Positions 1 to 10,387 of a stretch of 64,000 bases of DNA are shown in pieces. Location: assembly GCF_003086355.1 (NCBI RefSeq), contig NZ_CP031733.1, positions 558,001 through 622,000 on the forward strand, written 5' to 3'. Source of the stretch: Streptococcus chenjunshii (GTDB taxonomy: Bacteria > Bacillota > Bacilli > Lactobacillales > Streptococcaceae). The position numbers were made by a program, and so were the translations under genes. A model generated the notes under the pieces. The model was not told the origin of the DNA and made no database searches. It worked only from the letters and a program-made list of their open reading frames with translations. The first letter of the stretch is position 1. Every line of letters starts with the position of its first letter.

Positions 1-807
1 GGAGCTGTTGGTTATTTATTATTGGGCAGTTTGGAGCTGGGAGTAGCTCTTGCCTTGATTATCGGTGCGATTTATGCTATCAGCATGATTTTTCAGTCAA
101 CCAATGTTGTTATGTCTATGAATAACGCGCATGAGGTAACTGCTGACCAAGCGCCTGAATATTATCATATTGTTGAGGATATGGCTATGGTAGCGCAGGT
201 GCCTATGCCACGGGTTTTTATTATTGACGATCAGTCATTGAATGCTTTTGCGACAGGATCGAGCCCAGAGAATGCGGCTGTAGCCGCTACGACAGGACTT
301 TTAGCTGTTATGAACCGAGAAGAATTAGAAGGAGTAATCGGTCATGAAATCAGTCATATCAGAAATTATGACATTCGGATTTCTACCATCGCAGTTGCTT
401 TGGCCAGTGCTGTAACTCTTATTTCCAGTTTAGGCGGCCGGATGATGTGGTTTGGCGGTGGCCGGCGTCGCAATGATCGGGATAGCGGCGGTTTTGGTAT
501 TTTACTGCTTATTTTTTCTCTGCTGTCTTTGGTTTTAGCCCCTTTAGCGGCTAGTTTGGTGCAGCTGGCTATTTCCCGGCAGCGGGAGTATCTGGCGGAT
601 GCGAGTTCCGTAGAGCTTACCCGAAACCCTCAGGGAATGATTAATGCCTTACAAAAACTGGAACAGTCCCAGCCTATGGCTCATCCTGTTGATGGGGCCA
701 GCAGCGCTCTTTATATCAATGATCCGGCTAAGAAGGAAGGACTCAAGTCCTTATTTTATACACACCCACCAATTGCTGACCGCATCGAACGTCTGCGGCA
801 AATGTGA
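1..807 (+). CDS. htpX: HtpX-type membrane zinc metalloprotease (5' end outside window)
   Basis: This is an M48-family protease expected to degrade damaged membrane proteins at the cytoplasmic membrane. The reading frame is open from base 1 with no stop, so the true start lies upstream; the first in-frame TTG (base 22) falls inside the N-terminal membrane segment. The HEISH zinc site (HExxH) lies at bases 343-357, and a downstream REYLADA stretch probably supplies the third zinc ligand. Hydrophobic segments precede the zinc site and lie around bases 480-560. A short hairpin terminator follows. The call is firm because the motif order and the C-terminal THPP(I)xxRIxRL signature match the family. 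Confidence 0.95.
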   Translation, partial: GAVGYLLLGSLELGVALALIIGAIYAISMIFQSTNVVMSMNNAHEVTADQAPEYYHIVEDMAMVAQVPMPRVFIIDDQSLNAFATGSSPENAAVAATTGLLAVMNREELEGVIGHEISHIRNYDIRISTIAVALASAVTLISSLGGRMMWFGGGRRRNDRDSGGFGILLLIFSLLSLVLAPLAASLVQLAISRQREYLADASSVELTRNPQGMINALQKLEQSQPMAHPVDGASSALYINDPAKKEGLKSLFYTHPPIADRIERLRQM

Positions 808-847
808 TCGCAGCTTAGCGGGAGTTCCTCTGTTTTTAATAAAAAAG

Positions 848-876
848 AAAAAAGTTCTGCGGAACTTTTTAATTTT
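848..876 (+). terminator. Intrinsic terminator after htpX
   Basis: AAAAAGTTC and GAACTTTTT form a short stem around TGCG, followed by an AT-rich run. It lies about 40 bases past the htpX stop. Confidence 0.65.
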
Positions 877-1016
877 CTTCTGTAGAGAAGAGGTGGGCTG
901 TAAAAGCCCCAGTAAATAATGTTTGTAATAAAGTTGACATCTATCTTCTAAAGAGATGACATTTTATTATTGTATAATATAAGAATTAAAAGTGATTTAT
1001 TAGAAGGGTAACAATA

Positions 1017-1550
1017 ATGTTTGCCATTGCTGAAGTGAGAAAAAGCCCTGAGGGGATTAACTTTGATCAGGTATTATCGGTTAGTGATGAGCTTAAAGAG
1101 CGCAATCCTGAGATTCTGAATGTAGAAAATGTCCGGGCGAAAGGTAATATTTCTTATGACAACGGCTTATATTTGTTAAACTATGAACTGACTTATCTGT
1201 TGCAGCTTCCTTCAAGCCGTTCGCTGGAGCCGGTTTCTTTGGAACAAAGTCAAAGGGTGGCTGAAGTTTTTGCTGAGCAGACGGAATGGCCTTCTAAAGA
1301 TGAGCTTGCTGATCAGGATTTACTGCTTGTTATTGAAGGATCCAATATTGATTTGGCAGAAAGTGTCATTGATAATATTCTTCTGTCCATTCCTTTACAG
1401 GTGCTGACAGAGGAGGAAAAAGCAGCTGCCGATTTACCAGCAGGTGATAACTGGACAGTATTGACAGAAACACAGTATCAAGCTTTGAAATCAGAAAAGA
1501 AAGAAGCTTCAAATCCTTTTGCTGCGCTGGACGGTTTGTTTGATGAATAA
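1017..1550 (+). CDS. YceD-like (DUF177) protein
   Basis: This 177-residue acidic protein ends in NPFAALDGLF followed by acidic residues, the ending typical of the YceD/DUF177 family (YlbN in Bacillus). YceD proteins are linked to 23S rRNA accumulation and normally sit beside rpmF; here rpmF is not adjacent. A TATAAT box at about 974-979 lies a short distance upstream. ATG follows a weak ribosome-binding site (AAGGGTAAC). Family membership is fairly clear, but the molecular role is only inferred from relatives. Confidence 0.75.
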   Translation: MFAIAEVRKSPEGINFDQVLSVSDELKERNPEILNVENVRAKGNISYDNGLYLLNYELTYLLQLPSSRSLEPVSLEQSQRVAEVFAEQTEWPSKDELADQDLLLVIEGSNIDLAESVIDNILLSIPLQVLTEEEKAAADLPAGDNWTVLTETQYQALKSEKKEASNPFAALDGLFDE

Positions 1551-1581
1551 AGCTATTTTCTTTGAAATTTATGACAAATTC

Positions 1582-1612
1582 TGTTGTGAAAGCAGAAATT
1601 CTTTGCTATAAT
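1582..1612 (+). promoter_or_regulatory. Sigma-A promoter upstream of covR
   Basis: TTGTGA (-35) and TATAAT (-10) are separated by 17 bases. The predicted start near 1619 is followed within about 55 bases by a terminator-like hairpin, so the first product may be a short RNA or an attenuated covR leader. Confidence 0.6.
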
Positions 1613-1645
1613 CTTTTTACAATTATTATTGCATGTATCATTGTA

Positions 1646-1677
1646 AAGAAGAAGGTCTGATCGTTCTTCTTTTTTGG
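1646..1677 (+). terminator. Hairpin with T-run between promoter and covR
   Basis: AAGAAGAA and GTTCTTCTT pair around a GGTCTGATC loop and are followed by a T-run. It stands about 105 bases ahead of the covR start and could attenuate covR or end a short RNA of about 60 nt. Confidence 0.55.
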
Positions 1678-1782
1678 CGGGTATAACATGAAAAAGGATT
1701 TAAATTTTAGGGGGTCTGTCTTTTTTGCAATTGACTTGACACCTATTGATTTTGAGTCGCAAAGAAAAAGGGAAGGTGTAAA

Positions 1783-2472
1783 GTGATTAAAAAGGTATTG
1801 ATTATTGAAGATGAAAAAAATTTGGCGCGGTTTGTTTCTTTAGAATTGCAGCAGGAAGGCTATGAGGTTCAGATTGAGTCGAATGGGAGAAAGGGTCTTG
1901 ATTTGGCCCTTGAAAAAGATTTTGATTTGGTTCTTTTGGATTTGCTCTTGCCGGAAATGGATGGTTTTGAAATTACTCGCAGGCTTCAGGCTGAAAAGAA
2001 CACCTATATTATGATGATGACAGCCAGAGATTCTGTTTTGGATATTGTAGCCGGCCTAGATCGCGGTGCTGATGACTATATTGTCAAACCGTTTGCTATT
2101 GAAGAACTCTTAGCACGGGTGCGTGCTATCTTTCGCCGACAAGATATGGAATCAACCAAAAAGACACATTCAGCACAAGGTTCTTACCGGGACTTGACTA
2201 TGAATCCTCAGAATCGTTCCGTACTTAGAGGGGATGATGAAATTTCTCTGACTAAACGTGAGTATGATTTGCTGAATATTTTAATGATAAACATGAATCG
2301 AGTTATGACTCGCGAAGAGTTGCTGTCGAATGTATGGAAGTATGAAGAAGCAGCTGAAACAAATGTTGTAGATGTCTATATTCGTTATTTGCGCGGTAAA
2401 ATCGATGTCCCTGGCAAAGAATCTTATATTCAAACGGTTCGCGGTATGGGGTATATGATTCGTGAAAAGTAA
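1783..2472 (+). CDS. covR: Orphan CovR/GcrR-like response regulator
   Basis: This OmpR-family response regulator of 229 residues has an acidic pocket near the N-terminus (EDE), a phospho-acceptor Asp in LVLLDLLLPEMDG (about residue 53), a conserved Lys in VKPFA (about 103) and a C-terminal winged-helix domain (SLTKREYDLL to YIQTVRGMGYM). The start is GTG at 1783 behind GGGAAGGTG. No histidine kinase follows: covR is closed by two terminators and a non-coding stretch. The same orphan state is known for GcrR/CovR of S. mutans, a regulator of glucosyltransferase and biofilm genes, so that role is the best inference. Confidence 0.88.
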   Translation: MIKKVLIIEDEKNLARFVSLELQQEGYEVQIESNGRKGLDLALEKDFDLVLLDLLLPEMDGFEITRRLQAEKNTYIMMMTARDSVLDIVAGLDRGADDYIVKPFAIEELLARVRAIFRRQDMESTKKTHSAQGSYRDLTMNPQNRSVLRGDDEISLTKREYDLLNILMINMNRVMTREELLSNVWKYEEAAETNVVDVYIRYLRGKIDVPGKESYIQTVRGMGYMIREK

Positions 2473-2480
2473 GGCCTATG

Positions 2481-2520
2481 TGCAAGAAGTGCAGTCTTTA
2501 TCTATGCATTTCTTGCTTTT
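2481..2520 (+). terminator. Intrinsic terminator after covR
   Basis: GCAAGAAGTGCA pairs with TGCATTTCTTGC and is followed by TTTTT, directly after the covR stop. Confidence 0.85.
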
Positions 2521-2570
2521 TCGGCTGGATGTTAACAGCAGATTTTGTTTCCTTTAGACAGTTTTATTTG

Positions 2571-2607
2571 CCCTCAGCCTTTCAGGTTTTAAAAGAGGGC
2601 TTTTTAT
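2571..2607 (+). terminator. Second terminator-like hairpin
   Basis: GCCCTC and GAGGGC enclose a loop and are followed by TTTTT. It lies in the covR-nrdR gap and has no gene of its own. Confidence 0.6.
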
Positions 2608-2631
2608 ATATAGCAGCTCATTAGTAGAAAG

Positions 2632-2757
2632 ACCGAAAAAATCCATATGAAAATGACGGTAAGCCAGAAATCTCTGATTTCGTCTGCGCCCCTCTGGCAA
2701 GACGACTAGAAGGGTGCAGCCAGCTACTAGATGATAAAGCCTTCAGATGTCTACATT
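2632..2757 (-). repeat. Truncated copy of the modular hairpin repeat, plus gap contents
   Basis: On the minus strand this holds the long loop cassette (GACGGTAAG..., with the inner AAATC/GATTT palindrome) and a right arm of the CATACGGAT type, but lacks both conserved ends. The rest of the 2473-2952 gap contains two terminators and, at about 2760-2845, a short open stretch reading YVDLLWFGLIAVLLDG that may be the tail of a lost membrane-protein gene. Confidence 0.7.
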
Positions 2758-2952
2758 GGGTATGTTGATTTACTCTGGTTTGGGCTGATCGCTGTCCTTT
2801 TGGATGGTTTTACCTACAGGGATTTAAGAGCTAAAACTGTTTAGCTAACGGCTTTTTTGGCAGCTGTTTCCGCCAGTTTGGCTCGCTTTTGTTATTAAAA
2901 AAAATATGATAAAATAAGGGTTAAGCGATAGTGTTAGAAGTGAGGTGTCTGT

Positions 2953-3447
2953 ATGCGTTGCCCAAAGTGTCATTATAATAAATCAAGTGTTGTTGATAGC
3001 CGTCAGGCTGAAGATGGCAATACCATCAGACGCCGGCGGGAGTGTGAACAATGCCGGACACGGTTTACAACCTTTGAACGTATTGAAGAGCTGCCGCTTT
3101 TGGTAGTTAAGAAAGATGGTACGAGAGAACAGTTCTCTCGTGATAAAATTTTAAATGGGATTATCCAGAGTGCCCAAAAACGTCCGGTTTCCAGCAGTGA
3201 TATTGAAGCCGTTATTTCGCGCATTGAACAAAAAGTTCGCAGTGAATATGAAAATGAAGTGTCTAGTGTTGTCATTGGCAATCTTGTTATGGATGAACTG
3301 GCAGAACTGGATGAGATTACCTATGTTCGCTTCGCCAGCGTTTACAAAAGTTTTAAAGATGTTGATGAAATTGAGGAGCTTCTGCAGGAAATCACCAGCC
3401 GTGTGCCAGGTAAGAAGAAAAGCAGTGTAAAAGATGAAACCGATTGA
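2953..3447 (+). CDS. nrdR: NrdR transcriptional repressor of ribonucleotide reductase
   Basis: This 164-residue protein has an N-terminal zinc ribbon (MRCPKC, then CEQCRTRF) and an ATP-cone domain beginning [15 protein letters not shown]. It represses ribonucleotide reductase operons by binding NrdR boxes when the cone carries (d)ATP. It overlaps the start of dnaB by 14 bases, a conserved streptococcal arrangement that couples dNTP control to the replication loader genes. Confidence 0.95.
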   Translation: MRCPKCHYNKSSVVDSRQAEDGNTIRRRRECEQCRTRFTTFERIEELPLLVVKKDGTREQFSRDKILNGIIQSAQKRPVSSSDIEAVISRIEQKVRSEYENEVSSVVIGNLVMDELAELDEITYVRFASVYKSFKDVDEIEELLQEITSRVPGKKKSSVKDETD

Positions 3448-4615
3448 TGATTTTTACTATATCACAGGGAACAAGATTCCTTATGACTCACTGAACCTCA
3501 TCCAGCTTTATTTTCCGATTATTGGTCAGGATGCCCTGTCACTTTATGATTATTTCATTCATTTTTTTGATGGAGGTCAAAAGCGGCATAAATTGTCAGA
3601 AATTCTCAACCATCTGCAATTTGGAATGAAGCGCTTGGAGGATGCAGTGTCTGTCTTAGGAGCAATGGAACTGTTAGAGCTTTATCAAAGTAAGGGTATT
3701 TATTATTTCAGGCTGAAGCAACCCTTGTCTAAGGACTTATTTCTGGCCCACCCAGCCTATCGCCGGCTGCTGTCTGCTAAGATTGGTGATGTCGCTGTAC
3801 AGGAATTAAATGTGCAGCTTCCTAAGGATGCACACAATATTTCGAAAAAGTTTTCTGATGTTTTTGACAATTTGGAGTCAGCTTCAGTTTCTGTTCAGCC
3901 GAAGCCGGCCCCTCATTTTGATTTAGAGAATTTCCAGCGTTTAATGCAGCGGGACGGTCTGCGGTTTAAAGATGAAAAAGCAGACGTTATTGCTCTTTAT
4001 AACTTAGCAGAAAAATATGAGCTGAATTGGTTTGCTCTTTATGGTCTGGCTAAAGAAACGGCCATTAAAAAGGTTATATCCCCTCAAAGAATGCTGGTTA
4101 AAAAGCAACAGACGGCAAAAGTGCAGCAGCAAAAACAGCAGACTGAGACTTTTAGCAAAGAAGAGCAGATTGTACTACGGGAGGCAAAAGCAGCAGAAGC
4201 AGAACTTTTCCTGTCAAAAATAAAAAAAGCCAGACGGGCCCGCATAACGCAAGACGAGAAAAAGTTATTGGAAGAACTGGCTCAGATGAACTTTCTGGAT
4301 GAAGTGATTAACGTGATGGTACTGTATACACTCAATAAAACAAAATCAGCTAACCTGAACAAGTCCTATCTTATGAAAATTGCCAATGACTTCTCTTATC
4401 AAAAAATTTCAACTGCAGAAGAAGCTGTTTTAAAAATGCGCAGTTTTGCTGAGCGTCAGGCAGCAGCAAAGACAAAGCAGGTTCGGTCTGCCAAATCTAA
4501 TGTTCCCGAGTGGAGCAACCCTGATTATAAAAATGAAACCACTGCAGAAGAGCTGCAGGAACTGGCAGAGTTCAAAAAACGAACGTTAGCGCAATTGCGA
4601 AAGGATGGTGAATAA
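3434..4615 (+). CDS. dnaB: DnaB-type replication initiation/membrane attachment protein
   Basis: This 393-residue protein is the Firmicute DnaB (not the helicase) and helps DnaD and DnaI load the replicative helicase at oriC. Its length, the DnaB/DnaD-like domain in the C-terminal half ([24 protein letters not shown]) and the closing YxWxNPDYKN-like segment ([11 protein letters not shown]) fit the family. It overlaps nrdR and touches dnaI, whose ATG starts the base after its stop. Confidence 0.9.
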   Translation: MKPIDDFYYITGNKIPYDSLNLIQLYFPIIGQDALSLYDYFIHFFDGGQKRHKLSEILNHLQFGMKRLEDAVSVLGAMELLELYQSKGIYYFRLKQPLSKDLFLAHPAYRRLLSAKIGDVAVQELNVQLPKDAHNISKKFSDVFDNLESASVSVQPKPAPHFDLENFQRLMQRDGLRFKDEKADVIALYNLAEKYELNWFALYGLAKETAIKKVISPQRMLVKKQQTAKVQQQKQQTETFSKEEQIVLREAKAAEAELFLSKIKKARRARITQDEKKLLEELAQMNFLDEVINVMVLYTLNKTKSANLNKSYLMKIANDFSYQKISTAEEAVLKMRSFAERQAAAKTKQVRSAKSNVPEWSNPDYKNETTAEELQELAEFKKRTLAQLRKDGE

Positions 4616-5527
4616 ATGGAAAAAATCGCCCAGGCTATCGAGCGCGGCAATAAATCTCATTTATCACAAATCAATACTGATGAACTCAAACAAGCTATTT
4701 TAGCGGACAAGGAAGTGGCGGATTTTATTACGGCTCACCAGCTGTCAAATCGGGAGATTAGTCTTAGTCTTTCTAAATTCAACCAATTTCTGATTGAACG
4801 GGAAAAATTTGTAACTGGCGACGCAGCTTATCTTGCTAAAGGCTATCAGCCGATTTTAGTGATGAATGAAGGCTATGCAGATGTCACTTACCGTGAAACA
4901 AAGGAATTGAAACTTGCTCAGGCAAAACAAGCTGTCGCAGAGCGTGTCAGCCTTGTTAATCTGCCTAAATCGTATAAAAATCTTACTTTTGATGATATTA
5001 GCCTTGATGACAAACGCAGACAGCCTCTCTTTATAGAGCTGACAAAATTTGTTGCTGATTACCCGGATCCCCAGCAAAAAGGACTGTATTTATACGGTGA
5101 TATGGGAGTTGGCAAATCCTTTATGCTGGCTGCAATGGCTCATGAACTTTCAAAAGCAAAAGGGGCCTCAACGACCCTGCTCCATTTTCCCAGCTTTGCT
5201 ATCGATATTAAAAATGCCATCAATACCGGCACTGTCAAAGATGAAATTGACACTGTCAAAAAGGCAGAGGTTTTAATTCTTGATGATATTGGTGCTGAAC
5301 AAGCCACTTCATGGATTCGCGATGAAGTTCTGCAGGTTATTCTTCAGTATCGAATGCTTGAGGATTTGCCAACCTTTTTTACTTCTAATTACAGCTTTAA
5401 AGATTTGGAAAAGAAAATGGGCAATATCAAGGGAACTGATGAAACGTGGCAGGCTAAGCGTGTGATGGAACGAATTCGCTATCTTGCTAAGGAATTTCAT
5501 TTGGCAGGCGATAATCGCAGAAACTGA
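4616..5527 (+). CDS. dnaI: DnaI primosomal helicase loader (AAA+ ATPase)
   Basis: This 303-residue protein has a Walker A motif, YGDMGVGKSF (around residue 160), and a Walker B motif, VLILDDIGAE (around 220). The N-terminal about 100 residues match the helicase-binding part of DnaI. It loads the replicative helicase during initiation and restart. It directly abuts dnaB, forming nrdR-dnaB-dnaI, and a short hairpin follows the stop. Confidence 0.93.
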   Translation: MEKIAQAIERGNKSHLSQINTDELKQAILADKEVADFITAHQLSNREISLSLSKFNQFLIEREKFVTGDAAYLAKGYQPILVMNEGYADVTYRETKELKLAQAKQAVAERVSLVNLPKSYKNLTFDDISLDDKRRQPLFIELTKFVADYPDPQQKGLYLYGDMGVGKSFMLAAMAHELSKAKGASTTLLHFPSFAIDIKNAINTGTVKDEIDTVKKAEVLILDDIGAEQATSWIRDEVLQVILQYRMLEDLPTFFTSNYSFKDLEKKMGNIKGTDETWQAKRVMERIRYLAKEFHLAGDNRRN

Positions 5528-5529
5528 TT

Positions 5530-5560
5530 GGTAAGGGCAGATTTACCCTATTTTGTTTTC
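5530..5560 (+). terminator. Terminator after dnaI
   Basis: GGTAA and TTACC form a short stem followed by TATTTTGTTTT, immediately downstream of the dnaI stop. Confidence 0.5.
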
Positions 5561-5740
5561 ATTCTGTCTGGCGTTTAGGGTCTGTTTTGCTGACAGGCTT
5601 TTTGGGATAAGAGTTCTGTAAAAAATTGATGTTTTTATCTCGCAGAAAATTATTGATTCGGATTGCTGAAAGAGCTGTTTGTCGGGCTCTAAATCGGTTA
5701 ATCTATTATTTTGAGAATCAAACGGTATAGAGGAGGGAAG

Positions 5741-7051
5741 ATGGCACTACCTACAGTTGCTATTGTTGGCCGTCCCAATGTTGGGAAATCAACATTATTT
5801 AATCGTATTGCTGGGGAGCGTATCTCTATTGTTGAAGACGTAGAAGGTGTTACTCGCGATCGTATTTATGCAAGCGGAGAGTGGCTTAACCGCAGGTTTT
5901 CTCTGATTGATACCGGCGGTATTGATGATATTGATGCGCCTTTTATGGAGCAGATTAAGCATCAAGCTGATATTGCTATTGCGGAGGCCGATGTTATTGT
6001 TTTGGTTGTATCCGGAAAAGAAGGAATAACGAATGCGGATGAGCACGTTGCTAAGATACTCTATCGGGCTCAAAAGCCGGTTATTTTAGCAGTTAATAAG
6101 ATTGATAATCCCGAGATGCGCAGTGATATTTATGATTTTTATGCGCTTGGCTTAGGAGAGCCCTATCCGGTATCCTCTGTACACGGTATCGGCACAGGTG
6201 ACCTTTTGGATGCTATTATTGCTGAGCTCCCGCTTGAAGAAGAAGAGGAACAGGCGGATATCATTAAATTCAGTCTTATAGGCCGCCCCAATGTTGGCAA
6301 GTCGAGTCTGATTAATGCCCTTCTCGGCGAAGATCGTGTGATTGCCAGCCCCATTGCTGGGACAACACGTGATGCTGTCGATACAGAATTCACCGATCAG
6401 ACCGGCCAGCGCTATATCATGATTGATACAGCAGGCATGCGCAAAGCTGGAAAAGTTTATGAAAATACAGAAAAATATTCAGTTATGCGGGCTATGCGGG
6501 CTATTGACCGTTCGGATATTGTTTTAATGGTTATCAATGCTCAGGAAGGAATCCGTGAGTATGATAAACGGATTGCCGGTTTTGCCCATGAAGCTGGCAA
6601 AGGCTTGATTATTGTCGTGAACAAATGGGATATGATAGAAAAAGATAGTCATACTGTGCGTCAGTGGGAGACAGATATTCGTGATCAGTTTCAGTATATT
6701 TCCTATGCGCCGATTGTTTTTGTTTCAGCACTGACTAAGCAGCGTCTGCATAAGCTGCCCGATATGATTAAAAAAATCAGCCAAAATCAGAATAAACGCA
6801 TCTCTTCCGCTGTACTTAACGATGTGATCATGGATGCTGTTGCTCTAAATCCGACACCGACCGATAAAGGGAAACGTCTGAAAATTTTTTATACGACTCA
6901 GGTTGCTCACAAGCCGCCTACTTTTGTTATTTTTGTCAATGAAGAGGAACTGATGCACTTCTCTTACCTGCGTTTTTTGGAAAACCAAATCCGTCAGGCT
7001 TTTGTCTTTGAAGGAACGCCGATTAAACTGCTGGTGCGAAAACGTAAATAG
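5741..7051 (+). CDS. der: Der (EngA) double GTPase for 50S assembly
   Basis: This 436-residue protein has two tandem Era-like G domains: GRPNVGKST near residue 9 with DTGG and NKID, then GRPNVGKSS near 183 with DTAG and NKWD, followed by a KH-like C-terminal domain. It acts in late 50S subunit maturation. An in-frame start exists at 5711, but ATG 5741 is preferred because AGGAGGG lies 4-10 bases ahead and [17 protein letters not shown] is the family start. It is bounded by a strong terminator. Confidence 0.96.
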   Translation: MALPTVAIVGRPNVGKSTLFNRIAGERISIVEDVEGVTRDRIYASGEWLNRRFSLIDTGGIDDIDAPFMEQIKHQADIAIAEADVIVLVVSGKEGITNADEHVAKILYRAQKPVILAVNKIDNPEMRSDIYDFYALGLGEPYPVSSVHGIGTGDLLDAIIAELPLEEEEEQADIIKFSLIGRPNVGKSSLINALLGEDRVIASPIAGTTRDAVDTEFTDQTGQRYIMIDTAGMRKAGKVYENTEKYSVMRAMRAIDRSDIVLMVINAQEGIREYDKRIAGFAHEAGKGLIIVVNKWDMIEKDSHTVRQWETDIRDQFQYISYAPIVFVSALTKQRLHKLPDMIKKISQNQNKRISSAVLNDVIMDAVALNPTPTDKGKRLKIFYTTQVAHKPPTFVIFVNEEELMHFSYLRFLENQIRQAFVFEGTPIKLLVRKRK

Positions 7052-7136
7052 GGAAAGAGAGAAGCTCAGAATGGCTGCCGGTCTAGGTTTAAAAAACAGC
7101 TTCTCCGACAGGTAATTTCTGGCCCAGTCTGGCTGC

Positions 7137-7200
7137 TGGAGAGAATAAAAATCGCTTGCTTATGCAATCCCGATCTTTATTCTCTCCTTTCTTTTTTTTG
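7137..7200 (+). terminator. Strong long-stem terminator after der
   Basis: GGAGAGAATAAAAATCG pairs with CGATCTTTATTCTCTCC and is followed by a long T-run. A second, looser GAGAAGCT/AGCTTCTC pair (about 7060-7110) precedes it. Confidence 0.9.
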
Positions 7201-7297
7201 TTTCAAAATGATAACAAAACAATGAAAATACTTATTTTTTTCAGAAAAAAACAGCTGTTTTTGCTATAATAGTGGGACAAGGTAAAGGTGGTATAAT

Positions 7298-10200
7298 ATG
7301 GGTAGAATGATTCCGGGACGTGTCCGCAATCAAGGGATCGCATTATATGAACAAGGCCTGCTTAAGATTATCAGTCATCAGGATCGGCTTTTAGAGGTTA
7401 AGGTTGATGGCTTTCTCCTCCAGTATGCTCTTGAGGATGACTATGTTGACTGTCAGTGCAGTTTATTTGCTAAAAAACAGTACTGCGAACATTTAGCTGC
7501 TTTGGAGTATTTTCTGAAAAATGATACAGAAGGGAAAGAGCTGGCAGATCTTCTATCTTCCCGCAACGAAGACTATCAAAAGAAAAAAAGAAAACTGTCA
7601 TTTGGAAGTATCTTTCTTGATGGTTTAGCTATCAATGAAGATGTTACCACTAAATACCGTCTGGCGGCCTCTGCCAGTCAGAGCCCTTTTTCATCTGATT
7701 TTTGGTGGACTCTGAAAATTAACCGTCTGCCAGATGACCGAGCCTATATTGTGCGTGATATTAAAGCTTTTTTACAGCTTGTCGGAAAAGAAGATTATTA
7801 TCAAATCGGGAAAAACTATTACGAACCTCTTTCTGTGCTGCAGTTTGACGATGCCAGCCAAGAACTTATCCGTTTTTTATGGCGGATTGTTCCTGATAAA
7901 GCAGCTGACAGTACTTACATCCTTCCCAATCATGGCCGTAATCTGGTTTTGCCAAGTGGCTTTTTTGAAGAAGGTCTTAATTTGTTTAAAAACCTTTATG
8001 CTTTCTCTTTTGCCGTGGGACAGCAGCAGTACACTGATGTCACTGTTGAAAATCTTGATGGCTCAGAAGAATTGTATCAGTTTGAAGTGCTGGTGCACCG
8101 GCACTCCATTGAATTGACTGTAAAAGAAAAAAATGTCCTTTCTTTTTTTGATAATACTTATCTTCTCTATCAAAACACCTTCTACCGTCTCACTATGAAA
8201 CAGGCTAAAATAGTGGCTGCTTTAAAAACACTGCCCTTAGAATCCGATTTAGTTAAACATATTCATTTTGACTTAGATGATCAAGCTAAACTGGCTGCCA
8301 GTTTATTGGACTTTCGTACTTTGGGTCCAGTCAAAGCACCAAAAAGTTTTGAAATTCGGGATTTTTCGCCAATCTTTTATTTTAGCTTAGAAGAGAATCA
8401 AAATCTCCACTTATCCTTAGTTTTTGATTATGGAAAGCTTAAGGTGGCCAGTAAAAAAGAATTAGGAGAGCTTCCCTTTGCCAGCAATTTTAAGCGGGAA
8501 CAGCGTGTTTTTAAGCTATTGGAAGCTAACGGTTTTACTAAGGGATTTTCCAGCTATCGCAAACCCTTGCAGACAGAAGAACTGTACCAGTTTTTTAGTC
8601 AGACTTTGACTGAATTTACTGCTCTCGGTAACGTTTTTTTAGCAGATGAACTAGAAGCTTTGCGTTTTTCGGAAAAACCGCAGTTAGCTGTCAGTGCTTC
8701 CGGCAGTCTGTTAGATATTTCCTTCGATTTTTCCACTGTTCTTGAAAATGATATCGACACTGCTACAGCGGCACTTTTAAGCCATCAGCCCTACTTTGTC
8801 AGCCAGTCAGGGCAATTAGTTATTTTTGATGAACAAACACAAAAGATTAGTGCAGATATTAATAAATTCAAGCCTAAACAATTAAAAAACGGTCATTTGC
8901 AGCTCCCTGCCCTGTCTGCTTTTCAGCTTTCGGATGTTTTACAGGCTCAGAATAATGTTTCCCTGAAACAGTCTTTTACAGAATTGATTCAGGACCTCAG
9001 ACAGCCGGAAAACTTTGAGCTGCCTGATTTTAAAGTAAAGGCAGAACTGCGGGATTATCAGCTGACCGGCGTCCGCTGGCTGTCCATGCTGGATAAATAC
9101 GGTTTTGGCGGTGTTTTGGCAGATGATATGGGTTTAGGTAAAACACTGCAGACGATTGCTTTTCTGAGCAGCAGACTTGACAGGGGACAGCGGGTTTTGA
9201 TTTTATCCCCGTCAAGCCTTATTTACAATTGGCAGGATGAGTTTAAAAAATTTGCTCCGGATTTGGATTTTGCTGTAATCTATGGTCTAAAACCTGTACG
9301 GGATGACCTTCTAAAGGAAGATCACCAAATCGTTATTACCAGCTACAGTTCTTTCAGACAGGATTTCGCCAACTACAATCAGCTCCACTTTGATTATTTG
9401 ATTTTGGATGAAGCCCAAGTCATGAAAAATACGCAGACTAAGATTGCTCAGTATTTGCGTTCTTTTGAAGTTAACAATTGTTTTGCACTGTCTGGGACAC
9501 CGATTGAAAATAGATTGCTGGAAATTTGGTCAATTTTCCAAATTGTACTTCCGGGACTTCTGCCGGAGAAAAAAGCTTTTCTGAAATTGTCTGCAGAGGA
9601 GGTGGCACGTTATATTAAACCTTTCATCATGCGGCGTAAAAAAGAGGATGTTTTGCCTGAATTGCCTGAATTGTTAGAAATTAATTATCATAATGAGCTG
9701 GCAGACAGTCAGAAGGCGATTTATTTAGCACAGTTAAGACAAATGCAGGATAATATCCGCGGTTCATCGGATGCGGATATCAACCGCAAAAAAATTGAAA
9801 TTCTCTCTGGGATTACTAGGCTGCGGCAGATTTGTGACAGTCCCAGTCTGTTTACAGATTATGATGGCGGCAGCGGCAAGCTGGACAGTTTAAGGGATTT
9901 GCTGCTTCAGATTAAGGAAAGCGGCCACCGTGCTTTGGTTTTTTCTCAGTTTCGCGGAATGCTGGACATAGCAGAGCGGGAACTGCAGCATCTTGGGCTG
10001 ACAGCCTACAAGATGACTGGTTCAACGCCGGCTGCTGAGCGTCAGGCAATGACACGGGCTTTTAACAGCGGGGCTAAGGATATTTTTCTGATTTCCTTAA
10101 AAGCCGGCGGTATCGGTCTTAATTTAACCGGAGCTGATACTGTTGTTTTAATTGATCTCTGGTGGAATCCAGCCGTGGAAATGCAGGCGATCAGCCGGGC

Positions 10201-10387
10201 TCACCGGATTGGCCAAGATAAAAGTGTCGATGTTTACCGTCTGATTACCAGAGGAACGATTGAAGAAAAAATTTTGGAATTACAGGAAAGAAAGCGCCAC
10301 CTGGTGACAACTGTTCTGGACGGTAATGAAACGCGTGCCAGCATGTCTGTTGAAGATATTAAAGAAATTTTAGGGCTTAATGATTGA
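7298..10387 (+). CDS. SWIM zinc-finger SNF2-family helicase
   Basis: This 1029-residue protein has an N-terminal SWIM finger (CQC...YCEH, about residues 51-65), a long middle region, and a C-terminal SNF2 ATPase: Walker A DDMGLGKT (about 608), DEAQ box (about 703), SGTPIENR, and the helicase C domain with KAGGIGLNLTGAD and AHRIGQ. Such proteins translocate on double-stranded DNA to remodel protein-DNA complexes; the bacterial role is unsettled. ATG 7298 is used because AAGGTGG lies 11 bases upstream; ATG 7307 is an alternative. It is followed by the conserved hypothetical and murC, as in other streptococci. Confidence 0.92.
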   Translation: MGRMIPGRVRNQGIALYEQGLLKIISHQDRLLEVKVDGFLLQYALEDDYVDCQCSLFAKKQYCEHLAALEYFLKNDTEGKELADLLSSRNEDYQKKKRKLSFGSIFLDGLAINEDVTTKYRLAASASQSPFSSDFWWTLKINRLPDDRAYIVRDIKAFLQLVGKEDYYQIGKNYYEPLSVLQFDDASQELIRFLWRIVPDKAADSTYILPNHGRNLVLPSGFFEEGLNLFKNLYAFSFAVGQQQYTDVTVENLDGSEELYQFEVLVHRHSIELTVKEKNVLSFFDNTYLLYQNTFYRLTMKQAKIVAALKTLPLESDLVKHIHFDLDDQAKLAASLLDFRTLGPVKAPKSFEIRDFSPIFYFSLEENQNLHLSLVFDYGKLKVASKKELGELPFASNFKREQRVFKLLEANGFTKGFSSYRKPLQTEELYQFFSQTLTEFTALGNVFLADELEALRFSEKPQLAVSASGSLLDISFDFSTVLENDIDTATAALLSHQPYFVSQSGQLVIFDEQTQKISADINKFKPKQLKNGHLQLPALSAFQLSDVLQAQNNVSLKQSFTELIQDLRQPENFELPDFKVKAELRDYQLTGVRWLSMLDKYGFGGVLADDMGLGKTLQTIAFLSSRLDRGQRVLILSPSSLIYNWQDEFKKFAPDLDFAVIYGLKPVRDDLLKEDHQIVITSYSSFRQDFANYNQLHFDYLILDEAQVMKNTQTKIAQYLRSFEVNNCFALSGTPIENRLLEIWSIFQIVLPGLLPEKKAFLKLSAEEVARYIKPFIMRRKKEDVLPELPELLEINYHNELADSQKAIYLAQLRQMQDNIRGSSDADINRKKIEILSGITRLRQICDSPSLFTDYDGGSGKLDSLRDLLLQIKESGHRALVFSQFRGMLDIAERELQHLGLTAYKMTGSTPAAERQAMTRAFNSGAKDIFLISLKAGGIGLNLTGADTVVLIDLWWNPAVEMQAISRAHRIGQDKSVDVYRLITRGTIEEKILELQERKRHLVTTVLDGNETRASMSVEDIKEILGLND

